From NCBI GenBank assembly GCA_030603495.1, contig JAUVXR010000030.1, positions 1 to 29,761 of the forward strand: a stretch of 29,761 nt of DNA. The letters run 5' to 3'. The position numbers and the translations under genes are program-made. How positions within the stretch are numbered: position 1 is the stretch's first letter; every line of letters starts with the position of its first letter. Below the pieces are notes generated by a model. The model was not told the DNA's origin, searched no databases, and was given only the letters and a program-made list of their open reading frames with translations. This DNA comes from a bacterium (GTDB lineage: Bacteria; Armatimonadota; Zipacnadia; Zipacnadales; Zipacnadaceae). Positions 23,299 through 29,761 of the stretch are shown piece after piece.

Positions 23299-24756
23299 AT
23301 GCTTGTGAGTCTCATCAACATCGACGTGCAGAGACGAATCGGCCAGATTGACCCCAGGATCTATGGAGGGTTTATCGAGCACTTGGGCAAGTGCATCTAC
23401 GGCGGGATCTATGATCCGCACTCGCCACACTCCGACGAGCGGGGCCTCCGGACAGACGTAATCGAGGCCATCCGCAAGCTGCGCACGCCCATAGTACGCT
23501 GGCCAGGGGGTAACTTCGCCTCCGGCTACCACTGGCAGGACGGCATCGGCCCGCAAGCGCAGCGACCGACACGGCCCGAGTTGGCGTGGGGTACGGTCGA
23601 GAGCAACCAGTTTGGCACCGATGAGTTCATCCAGTGGTGCCGCATGGTGGACACTGAACCGTATATCTGTGCCAATCTGGGCACCGGCACGTTGGACGAG
23701 GCCGCCCAGTGGGTGGAGTATTGCAACGGTAGCGATGACACCTACTTCGCGAATCTGCGCCGCCACAACGGTCACGAGCAGGCTTACGGTGTGAAATACT
23801 GGGGCCTGGGTAACGAGGTGTACGGCGATTGGCAACTTGGTCACAGGAGTGCACAGGACTACGCGAAGGTTGCCCGCGAGTTTGGCAAGATGATGAAGCG
23901 AACCGACCCCAGCATAAAGCTTGTAGCCTGCGGGGGTCAAAACCTGGATTGGGATCGGGAAGTGCTCAGCTACTGCGCAGATCTGATTGACTACCTCTCC
24001 TATCACGTCTACTGGTGCCCTCAACCCGATGCTGATCCCTACTACAGCCTATTCTGGGGGCCCCACGGCAGCGAGCAATACCTACGATTCATTGGGGAAC
24101 TGATAGAGTACATACGACGGGAACGCGGCATTGGTCACTCAATCGCCATCTGCGCTGATGAGTGGAACGTATGGTATCGGTCAGATGTAACCACTGAACG
24201 CGAACTCTACAACCTGACCGACGCCCTGGTTGTTGGTACCTTCCTGAATGTACTGCAACGCAACTGTAACACCGTCAAGATTGCCAATATTGCCCAACTG
24301 GTCAACGTCATCGCTCCGATCTGGGCCGATCCAGAGAGCATCTTTCTGCAGACTATCTACTGGCCGCTTTTTGCCGCAGCCAACTACAGCGGACCAGTGG
24401 CGTTGGACGTCCATTGCGAGAGCGATGGGTTCGAAGCTCCCGCCGAGGTAAGTGGTGAGTTGCCCTACCTCGATGTCTCAGCAACCCTAGATGAACAAAC
24501 CAGTAAGCTGTTCATCTCGGTGGTCAACCGGCACAAGCAGGCGGCGATCCCAGCCGATATACAGATGAGCGGCGCGCAGATTGATGCGGAGGGCACAGTA
24601 CATCTGATAACAGGCGAGGAGCCATCAGTGACTAACTCCTTCGAAGAACCGGACAATGTAGCCCTGCACTCGGAGCCGTCGAGTGTTGCCGGCGACAGCT
24701 TTGCTCACGAGTTCCCGGCACACTCGATGACGATCCTGGAATTGCCCTTGTGCTAA
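23299..24756 (+). CDS. Alpha-L-arabinofuranosidase, glycoside hydrolase family 51
   Basis: The 485-residue product has the GH51 layout: IYGGFIEHLGKCIYGGIYDP at the start, RWPGGNFASGYHWQDGIGP, the acid/base Glu173 in GLGNEVYGDWQLGH and the nucleophile Glu288 in CADEWNVWYR, then a C-terminal beta-sandwich ending MTILELPLC. It releases terminal arabinofuranose from arabinan or arabinoxylan fragments. There is no signal peptide, so it is cytoplasmic and needs imported oligosaccharides. Starts at GTG 23296 and ATG 23299 are both possible; the ribosome-binding site is weak (AAGCGAG), consistent with coupled translation after ddl, 18 bp upstream. Confidence 0.93.
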   Translation: MLVSLINIDVQRRIGQIDPRIYGGFIEHLGKCIYGGIYDPHSPHSDERGLRTDVIEAIRKLRTPIVRWPGGNFASGYHWQDGIGPQAQRPTRPELAWGTVESNQFGTDEFIQWCRMVDTEPYICANLGTGTLDEAAQWVEYCNGSDDTYFANLRRHNGHEQAYGVKYWGLGNEVYGDWQLGHRSAQDYAKVAREFGKMMKRTDPSIKLVACGGQNLDWDREVLSYCADLIDYLSYHVYWCPQPDADPYYSLFWGPHGSEQYLRFIGELIEYIRRERGIGHSIAICADEWNVWYRSDVTTERELYNLTDALVVGTFLNVLQRNCNTVKIANIAQLVNVIAPIWADPESIFLQTIYWPLFAAANYSGPVALDVHCESDGFEAPAEVSGELPYLDVSATLDEQTSKLFISVVNRHKQAAIPADIQMSGAQIDAEGTVHLITGEEPSVTNSFEEPDNVALHSEPSSVAGDSFAHEFPAHSMTILELPLC

Positions 24757-24770
24757 GAGGCTGGTATACT
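24742..24770 (+). promoter_or_regulatory. Extended -10 promoter of the FAD oxidoreductase
   Basis: TTGCCC (24742-24747) and TATACT (24765-24770) are 17 bp apart, and a TG dinucleotide one base before the -10 box makes it an extended -10 promoter (TGGTATACT). It overlaps the end of the GH51 gene, about 85 bp before the next start codon. Confidence 0.6.
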
Positions 24771-24855
24771 CATCATCGGCAAACTGTCAATGAATAGACA
24801 GGAATCTGAGGGGAAGGCAGGGCGGAGCCGCTAGGCGCACGATTTGCAACTACTT

Positions 24856-26232
24856 ATGGAACGCTACGATGTGGTCATAATCGGGGCCGGGCCGGCGGGG
24901 ATTTTCGCTGCCGACGAGCTGGCCTGTAATTCGGATCTGAGAATTGCCCTGGTTGAGAAGGGGCTGGACCTGGCCGAGCGCGTGGCCATCCGCAGTGGCC
25001 AGCGGCGCGCGCCTGACGATGCCAATGTAATGCTGGAGGGCTTCGGGGGAGCCGGGGCGTTCTGTGATGGTAAGCTGACGCTGACCACGGCAGTGGGCGG
25101 CCACCTCGAGGAACTAGTCGGTGCCGACCGGGCCGTACAGTTGATCCAGCAGGCCGATGCGCGCTGGCTGGCGTGCGGTGCGCCAGCCAAGATTTATGGT
25201 GCTGACGAGCAGTTGGTGGCGAATATCGGTCATCGTGCGACGCTCTGCGGGATGAAGCTGGTTACTGTGCCGCTGCGCCATATCGGCACCGATCGCACCG
25301 CTGAGGTCCTGGGCGCACTGCGAGACAGATTGCAGGGACGAGTAGATGTTCTCAGCGATACTGGGGCCGAGACGCTCATCGTTGAGCGCGACCGGATTGC
25401 TGGCGTCATATTGGCGGACGGGCGGGAGGTGGCGGCTGATTACGTCATCGCTGCACCGGGCCGTAGCGGGGCCAAGTGGCTGCGGGGGGAGGCGCTGCGC
25501 TTGGGCTTGACCACCGTGCCAGGACCGGTGGACCTGGGGGTACGCGTTGAGTTGCCTGCGGCGGTCGTCAGCGAGCTAACCGATAGCCTCTTCGAGTTCA
25601 AGCTGCTGTACTGGTCGCGAACCTTCGACAACCTCGTGCGGACGTTCTGCGTCTGCCCCCACGGCGAGGTGGTAACCGTGAAAACCGGCGGCGTGGTCAG
25701 CGTCAACGGCCACAGCTACGAAAACCGCCAGACCGACAACACCAACTTCGCCGTGCTGGTGACCAGCCGCTTCACTGAGCCGTTCGACGACCCTATCGCC
25801 TACGGCCAGTATATCGCGCGATTGGCCAATCTGCTGGGCGAAGGCGTCCTGGTCCAGCGACTGGGGGATCTGCGCCGCGGCCGGCGCAGCACCCCCCATC
25901 GGATGGCTAACAGCATTCTTCAGCCTACGCTCAAAGAAGCTACTCCCGGCGATCTGAGCTATGCTCTGCCCTACCGCCACCTCACCGCGATCCTGGAGAT
26001 GATAGACACGCTTGACCAGTTGGCTCCTGGCGTCGGTGATCCCCATACGCTGTTGTACGGAGTCGAGGTCAAGCTATATTCCTCCCAACTGAAGCTCACC
26101 CCCCAGCTCGAAACCGAGGTTGAGGGCCTGTACGCCTGCGGCGATGGGGCGGGCCTAACGCGGGGCCTGATGCAGGCGTCGTCCTCGGGGATAGCCGCTG
26201 CCCAGGCTATCACCGAGCGCATTACCCGATAG
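24856..26232 (+). CDS. FAD-dependent oxidoreductase (COG2509-type)
   Basis: From the ATG at 24856 the 458-residue protein begins MERYDVVIIGAGPAGIFAA, with the Rossmann dinucleotide motif GAGPAG at 10-15. Further FAD-enzyme features are EKGLDLAERV, GFGGAGAFCDGKLTLT, the substrate-cap middle, and GLYACGDGAGLTRGLMQASSSGI near the C-terminus. It resembles the COG2509 'uncharacterised FAD-dependent dehydrogenase' group, whose reaction is unknown to me. An upstream in-frame TTG at 24844 is a weaker start; no good Shine-Dalgarno sequence precedes either. It has its own promoter and stands alone between GH51 and the PEP-CTERM gene. Confidence 0.85.
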   Translation: MERYDVVIIGAGPAGIFAADELACNSDLRIALVEKGLDLAERVAIRSGQRRAPDDANVMLEGFGGAGAFCDGKLTLTTAVGGHLEELVGADRAVQLIQQADARWLACGAPAKIYGADEQLVANIGHRATLCGMKLVTVPLRHIGTDRTAEVLGALRDRLQGRVDVLSDTGAETLIVERDRIAGVILADGREVAADYVIAAPGRSGAKWLRGEALRLGLTTVPGPVDLGVRVELPAAVVSELTDSLFEFKLLYWSRTFDNLVRTFCVCPHGEVVTVKTGGVVSVNGHSYENRQTDNTNFAVLVTSRFTEPFDDPIAYGQYIARLANLLGEGVLVQRLGDLRRGRRSTPHRMANSILQPTLKEATPGDLSYALPYRHLTAILEMIDTLDQLAPGVGDPHTLLYGVEVKLYSSQLKLTPQLETEVEGLYACGDGAGLTRGLMQASSSGIAAAQAITERITR

Positions 26233-26311
26233 GATAGACGTCGCGCCATCGCCAATTCAGCCGTCGTAGCCACGGGCTACTATGGCGAAGTCGGCAGCAC
26301 TAGGACGCGTC

Positions 26312-26326
26312 GGCGTCCCGCCTGTC
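26312..26326. repeat. REP-like 15-bp unit, left copy
   Basis: GGCGTCCCGCCTGTC here occurs again at 27748-27762, so the two copies bracket the PEP-CTERM gene. This copy lacks the complete left arm of the palindrome that the other copy has. Sequences of this form are common dispersed repeats in Planctomycetota-like genomes, from memory. Confidence 0.5.
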
Positions 26327-26389
26327 TCTCGTTGTGCTGGCAGAGGCACCCACAGCTGGGTAAACTGTATTTATCGGTAAATGTTGCGT

Positions 26390-26434
26390 AAACTTTAGTC
26401 CAGGGGCTTGCCACCAGGGAAACTTTGGCCTGGG
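26390..26434 (+). promoter_or_regulatory. Two direct repeats upstream of the PEP-CTERM promoter
   Basis: AAACTTTAGTCCAGGG (26390-26405) and AAACTTTGGCCTGGG (26420-26434) match at most positions and start 30 bp apart, near three helical turns. The second ends 3 bp before the -35 box. This looks like a pair of activator or repressor sites, but no regulator can be named. The rest of 26233-26389 shows only a small hairpin (TAGCC acg GGCTA, about 26265-26279). Confidence 0.4.
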
Positions 26435-26437
26435 ATA

Positions 26438-26466
26438 TTGACAACGATGGCAGAACTTGATAAAGT
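26438..26466 (+). promoter_or_regulatory. Sigma-70 promoter of the PEP-CTERM gene
   Basis: A perfect TTGACA (26438-26443) and TAAAGT (26461-26466, 4 of 6 matches) are 17 bp apart, about 60 bp before the start codon. Confidence 0.65.
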
Positions 26467-26526
26467 GCCATACTAACAAGGGAGTAAACGCCGGCTCTGT
26501 TCTTCATTATGCCGAGGGGAGTCGTA

Positions 26527-27639
26527 ATGAAGCGCGGTAGACCTTGCCTGTGCCTCATCCGCAACTTCGTCGCATGCGCGTTACTGGCGGGACTGATGGT
26601 GGTGTATGGTGCGTGGGTGTGGGCCGACACCTATTATGCCATCAACGATCCGGTCACTAGCTACGAGCTGGAACTGATGCTGATGAACAGCTCGCCCACG
26701 CCGCCATCGGGCTTTGCTGCACAGATTGCCGACGTGGACGCCCTGTCTCAAAGCGCGACGATGTTGACCGGCGTGCCGACATCGCTCTGGACTTATGGAT
26801 GCTCGGCCACCTCTGCTGGGATGATTTTTGGTTACTACGACCGGGACCTGCGGGGCTGGTACTCAAACATGTACAGTGGACCAGCCCACGGCGGTGTTGC
26901 CCCGCTGACCGACCTCGGGACTGAGTGTTCGATCATCGCCACCATGGCCGACTTTGATGGCCGCCCCGCCGACTCCCGCGGCCACGTTGATGATTACTGG
27001 ATCGAATACTTGAGCGAAGGCCCTGACCCCTGGGAGGGAGAGTGGACCGAGCACACCTGGGCAGACTGCACAGCCGACTTTATGGGCACCAACCAGTGGA
27101 AATGGGACTTCGACGCACCGCCGGGTAGACCGGACGCCAACGTAGACGGGTCTACCATCACCTGGACCTACAACAGCGGGGCTAAACTCTATGACTACAT
27201 ACAACCTGCTGGCTACGGCCTGCCGCAGACGTCACTGTGTCACGGGATGCGGCTGTTCGCCGAGTCGCGCGGCTACGCTGTGGCGGAGAACTACAGCCAG
27301 AAGATCGACACTGGATCCTATGGATACCCAGACGGCTTCTCGTTCGCAGACTACATCTGGGAGATTGACAACGGCTATCCGGTCATGATCCAAGTTGAGG
27401 GCCACAGCATGGTCGGCGTCGGCTATGACGTGATCGCTGAGATTCCGACCATCTTTCTGCACGACACGTGGGATAACGAGGTGCACTCAATGCCTTGGGG
27501 TGGGTCCTACTCCGGGATGGAGCACTACGCAATGACCGTCCTCCATCTGGAGGCGATTCCCGAGCCGGGAACCGTCATCCTCTTTGGCCTGGGGCTTTTG
27601 GGCTTGGGCGCGAAGCTGCGCCGACGCAAGGAGAACTAG
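26527..27639 (+). CDS. Exported PEP-CTERM protein with a C39-like cysteine peptidase domain
   Basis: From the ATG at 26527 (GGGGAG 6 bases before it) the product has 370 residues. A signal peptide covers about 12-33 (NFVACALLAGLMVVYGAWVWA). The body resembles the peptidase C39-like family: WTYGCSATSAGMIFGYYD with Cys92, GHSMVGVGYD with His293 and HDTWDN with Asp313, in the spacing expected of a papain-like Cys-His-Asp set. It may cleave peptides outside the cytoplasm, or be an inactive relative. The C-terminus carries a sorting signal: Pro345-Glu-Pro347 (IPEPGTV), a hydrophobic helix and the basic tail KLRRRKEN. That is a PEP-CTERM signal handled by an exosortase, which must be encoded elsewhere. 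A terminator follows. Confidence 0.9.
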   Translation: MKRGRPCLCLIRNFVACALLAGLMVVYGAWVWADTYYAINDPVTSYELELMLMNSSPTPPSGFAAQIADVDALSQSATMLTGVPTSLWTYGCSATSAGMIFGYYDRDLRGWYSNMYSGPAHGGVAPLTDLGTECSIIATMADFDGRPADSRGHVDDYWIEYLSEGPDPWEGEWTEHTWADCTADFMGTNQWKWDFDAPPGRPDANVDGSTITWTYNSGAKLYDYIQPAGYGLPQTSLCHGMRLFAESRGYAVAENYSQKIDTGSYGYPDGFSFADYIWEIDNGYPVMIQVEGHSMVGVGYDVIAEIPTIFLHDTWDNEVHSMPWGGSYSGMEHYAMTVLHLEAIPEPGTVILFGLGLLGLGAKLRRRKEN

Positions 27640-27696
27640 AGGGTCGGGGCAGGGGTGCCCCTCCCACAAGAACAGGTTGCCTAACAAGAAGATACA

Positions 27697-27730
27697 ATGG
27701 CCCAAGCGAGTGCTTGAGCCATCTTTCTTT
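27697..27730 (+). terminator. Rho-independent terminator of the PEP-CTERM gene
   Basis: The stem ATGGC-C-CAAGC / GCTTG-A-GCCAT (one mismatch, loop GAGT) is followed by CTTTCTTT. It lies about 60 bp after the stop codon. A second, C-rich hairpin (GGGGCA / TGCCCC) precedes it. Confidence 0.75.
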
Positions 27731-27743
27731 GGCATCACGGTAG

Positions 27744-27762
27744 GACAGGCGTCCCGCCTGTC
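27744..27762. repeat. REP-like palindrome, right copy
   Basis: GACAGGC and GCCTGTC pair around GTCCC. The 15-bp core matches the copy at 26312-26326. A second palindrome lies at 27830-27854 (TGCGAAGGC / GCCTTCGCA, 9-bp stem), between this repeat and the UroD-like gene. Apart from these hairpins and the terminator I see no gene in 27640-27948. Confidence 0.6.
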
Positions 27763-27948
27763 AGCCTGCTGCCCAAGCTGCACACGAATATCCCAAGCGG
27801 CAGGAGCGACATATTGTCCGCCGTAGCATTGCGAAGGCGGATCCTGCCTTCGCAGACTCTAGCCTGCTCCAGTAGACGCACGGACCGGCGGGGCAAGAGA
27901 GCGCGGCTGTCATTGAGGTAGACATAGAAGAGTAGGGAGCGGCAGTAT

Positions 27949-29019
27949 CTAGCTGTGCTTGGCCAGCCAGTCGAGCAATTCGTCGGCCTCGGTGGGGCTG
28001 GTGACGTCCTGCACCCGGTACCAGACCAGGTTGGGCTTGAGCTGGGGATGGACCCACTTGATCGCCTCAACGTCCCCCCAGACCTCCACCGCCTTGCCCG
28101 CGGCCTGGATATGGTGGAAGATGTCCACCCAGGTATGCTGGAGGGCGTTACCATCGCCCGGCACCCACTGGATGCCGTGCAGCTTCGGCGCGGCCAGCAG
28201 ATCGGGGAGGTGTACCAGGGCGTCTGGGCCGTCGAGGTGGTAGAAGCTATAATCCAGGAATTCCCACTCTAGCTCCAGGGCGGGCAGTACCCAACGGCGG
28301 AACATCGCGGGCGAGATCATGGCTGAGAAGTCGGATTGGGTTATAGTCCCCCGGGCCGGAAAGCTAATGCTACACCAGTCCGAGCTCCAGCCTAACTCAT
28401 CCATGCCACCCGCCTCCCACACTGCCTCGAACAGCGGCGGGTAGATCTCGGTCGCCTGCTTTACTGCCACGTCAACAACTTCCGGCCGGTCGACCATGTC
28501 CATCAGAAAACGCTGGGTACCACGTAAAGCAGACAATGCGTCAACCTTCAATTGCAGATCGAGCATCCCGACCATAAACCTGCCGGGAGCGCGCTCGCTG
28601 ATCGCGCGGTAGAAGTCGAGCATCAGATGCCAGTAAGGGTTTTCGGGATCGAACTTTACGGGCAGGAACTCCTGCCAATCCTCAATGCAGGGAACGATCC
28701 AGGAGGTGTCGCCGCTATCTTTGTGTGCGATGATTTCCCCGCCCAGAAAACCAGCACACTGACTTGGCCCGAATGACGGCACAAAGCGGGGGAGAGCCTC
28801 GCCGGCGAAGTAGATCGTCTCGGCCCAGGCTTCGAAGGTGTCCAGGGGAGTAGTGAAATCGCCGTCGAGGCCGACAATCTGGGGGTTGCTCGGGCGCTGG
28901 GGAGCACCCTCACACCGCGCAGTTATCACCGCCGGAGGCCGGTCAAGCAGGTCCCCGGCCCAAAAGGCACGCCAGCGCCGGGCCGCCTCATCGAAATCAG
29001 GCTTGTATAGCAGTTCCAT
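27949..29019 (-). CDS. UroD/methyltransferase-fold protein (uroporphyrinogen decarboxylase-like)
   Basis: The 356-residue product matches the UroD-like family seen often in Armatimonadota-, Lentisphaerota- and Planctomycetota-type genomes. Features are RRWRAFWAGDLLDRPP near the N-terminus, DLQLKVDALSALRGTQRFLMDM in the middle, and YHLDGPDALVHLPDLLAAPKLHGIQW then VPGDG near the C-terminus. Corrinoid-dependent methyltransferases of this fold bind zinc with a His-x-Cys-Gly motif; here the matching position reads His-Leu-Asp-Gly, so the usual Cys ligand is absent. True uroporphyrinogen decarboxylase activity is unlikely because the family is distant. GAGGTG lies 11 bases before the ATG. Its substrate is unknown; such genes often sit near glycoside hydrolases, as here. 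Confidence 0.85.
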   Translation of the reverse strand: MELLYKPDFDEAARRWRAFWAGDLLDRPPAVITARCEGAPQRPSNPQIVGLDGDFTTPLDTFEAWAETIYFAGEALPRFVPSFGPSQCAGFLGGEIIAHKDSGDTSWIVPCIEDWQEFLPVKFDPENPYWHLMLDFYRAISERAPGRFMVGMLDLQLKVDALSALRGTQRFLMDMVDRPEVVDVAVKQATEIYPPLFEAVWEAGGMDELGWSSDWCSISFPARGTITQSDFSAMISPAMFRRWVLPALELEWEFLDYSFYHLDGPDALVHLPDLLAAPKLHGIQWVPGDGNALQHTWVDIFHHIQAAGKAVEVWGDVEAIKWVHPQLKPNLVWYRVQDVTSPTEADELLDWLAKHS

Positions 29020-29124
29020 ATAGTGAGCTTCACCTCACAGCAACGCTGCGCCCAGCAGCCGTACGTGCTGCTGCAAGGGCCGAGCGCCATAGTGCAACAG
29101 TGAACAAACCGCTTATAATGAATA

Positions 29125-29154
29125 ACGGGGACCCGGAGACAACCGAGTCCCCGT
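29125..29154 (-). terminator. Terminator-like hairpin after the outer-membrane protein gene
   Basis: On the minus strand ACGGGGACTCGG pairs with CCGGGTCCCCGT (one mismatch) around a 6-base loop, followed by TATTCATTATAA. It lies about 75 bp after the stop of the beta-barrel gene and before the UroD-like gene. The stem is strong, while the following tract is only moderately T-rich. I see nothing else in 29020-29227. Confidence 0.6.
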
Positions 29155-29227
29155 CATGCTTAGTCGCGCTTGGCCGACAAGGTGCTGTTACCCCTGGTTA
29201 GAGCAGGACAACAGCGCTAGCGGCCAG

Positions 29228-29761
29228 CTACTCGAACATCATCTGCCACTGCAGGCCGATTAGATCCTTCTTACGGGTCCTATCTCCACCCCTGTAAACG
29301 CAATCGGCATTGGTCCACTGCAGGGTGACTTCGTTGTTCGCGTCTAGCTGCTTAGTCAGACCGAGATGCAGAGCATCGTACGTGGCATTGCTCTTGGGAT
29401 TGAACTCCTCCAACTTGACGAAGGCCCACGTCGGATTCTCCGTCAACCGATACTCGAACTGGCCATACCAGCCGTCAACGTCGTCGCCATTCAGCTTGCC
29501 GTCCATGTACTCGGCCTGTGCCGCCCAACGCTGATTAGGTTGCGCCCACCGCACATAGCCCAGCAGCGCGTTGCGGTCCCTGTCCGGAGAAAAGCTGGTC
29601 TTGCCATCCAGCCAACTGATCCCGTACTGCCCCCACGCCCGGTCCCACTTCAGATCTGCGGAGAGCGTCTTGTTGCTGTTGTTCTCTACATCCCGGGCGT
29701 TACCGTTAGTCAGGCCCAGTATAATCTGTGGCCCGCCGGCACTCTTGCGATTGCGGACGAA
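29228..29761 (-). CDS. C-terminal part of an outer-membrane beta-barrel (porin-like) protein
   Basis: The minus strand is open from the window edge for 177 codons to the stop at 29228-29230, so the N-terminus lies outside. The sequence alternates polar and aromatic or hydrophobic residues in short strands: GPQIILGLTNG, KTLSADLKWDRAWGQYGISW, NALLGYVRWAQPNQRWAAQAEYMDG, DGWYGQFEYRLTENPTWAFVKLEEF, and ends LIGLQWQMMFE. This is the pattern of a transmembrane beta-barrel, with the final strand carrying the near-terminal Phe typical of outer-membrane assembly signals. A porin of the phosphate-selective or similar type is likely, but the class cannot be fixed from this part. It shows that the host has an outer membrane. 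Confidence 0.75.
   Translation of the reverse strand, partial: FVRNRKSAGGPQIILGLTNGNARDVENNSNKTLSADLKWDRAWGQYGISWLDGKTSFSPDRDRNALLGYVRWAQPNQRWAAQAEYMDGKLNGDDVDGWYGQFEYRLTENPTWAFVKLEEFNPKSNATYDALHLGLTKQLDANNEVTLQWTNADCVYRGGDRTRKKDLIGLQWQMMFE

Noticed and set aside
26424-26442. Sigma-54 promoter (TTGGCC ... TTGAC) before the PEP-CTERM gene
   Set aside because: The -12 element lacks the required GC, while a good sigma-70 promoter overlaps it.
27735-27948. Minus-strand reading frame below the UroD-like gene (LLFYVYLNDSRALLPRR...)
   Set aside because: It runs through the REP-like palindromes, overlaps the UroD-like gene in another frame and has no start site or recognisable domain.

Overview
The window is a G+C-rich piece of a diderm (outer-membrane-bearing) bacterial chromosome. 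Three things point to a diderm: the tail of an outer-membrane beta-barrel protein at the right edge, a PEP-CTERM sorting signal on an exported protein, and several exported carbohydrate-active proteins. The mix of LamG/putative-Ig proteins, a DUF4091 protein, a CBM9-like protein, a UroD-like protein and a PEP-CTERM protein recalls uncultured lineages around Armatimonadota, Planctomycetota or Lentisphaerota. That is an impression from gene content; no rRNA or other decisive marker is present.

Layout. 1-4757, minus strand: a secreted LamG protein running off the left edge, the decayed end of another gene, and a GH42 beta-galactosidase. 4779-6082: a complete insertion sequence with recognisable terminal inverted repeats and a frameshifted transposase. 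It sits 21 bp upstream of the GH42 start codon and next to a fragment of a second nitrilase-like gene. 6220-8554: an intact nitrilase-superfamily amidohydrolase, divergent from a probable PPi-dependent phosphofructokinase. 8754-14425, plus strand: a secreted DUF4091 protein, an exported SagB-like nitroreductase carrying an internal 69-bp tandem duplication, a two-gene ImmA/IrrE plus DUF4411 module of toxin-antitoxin type, and a secreted CBM9-like protein. A 27-bp direct repeat flanks the two-gene module, and the left copy is a truncated signal-peptide ORF. 14433-17284, minus strand: an MTAP/MTIP-type nucleoside phosphorylase, obg, rpmA and rplU. 17511-24756, plus strand: ileS, a DksA/TraR-type zinc-finger gene, lspA, lgt, ddl and a GH51 arabinofuranosidase. 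24856-27639, plus strand: an FAD oxidoreductase and a C39-like PEP-CTERM protein. 27949-29761, minus strand: a UroD-like protein and the outer-membrane protein tail.

How it works together. The centre is a housekeeping core. rplU-rpmA-obg and ileS-dksA-like-lspA-lgt-ddl diverge from one intergenic region with two near-consensus sigma-70 promoters; the second group links isoleucyl-tRNA charging, lipoprotein maturation and peptidoglycan precursor synthesis. Around it lie accessory genes for plant-type or host-type glycans (GH42, GH51, DUF4091, CBM9, LamG). Signs of genome turnover cluster in two places: the IS and nitrilase fragment, and the repeat-flanked toxin-antitoxin-type module. I saw no tRNA, rRNA or CRISPR array. 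I did not find a clearly new multi-gene system. The best candidates for a second look are the repeat-flanked module, the poly-C promoter of the IS, the 5'-terminal hairpin of rplU and the duplicated segment in the SagB-like enzyme.
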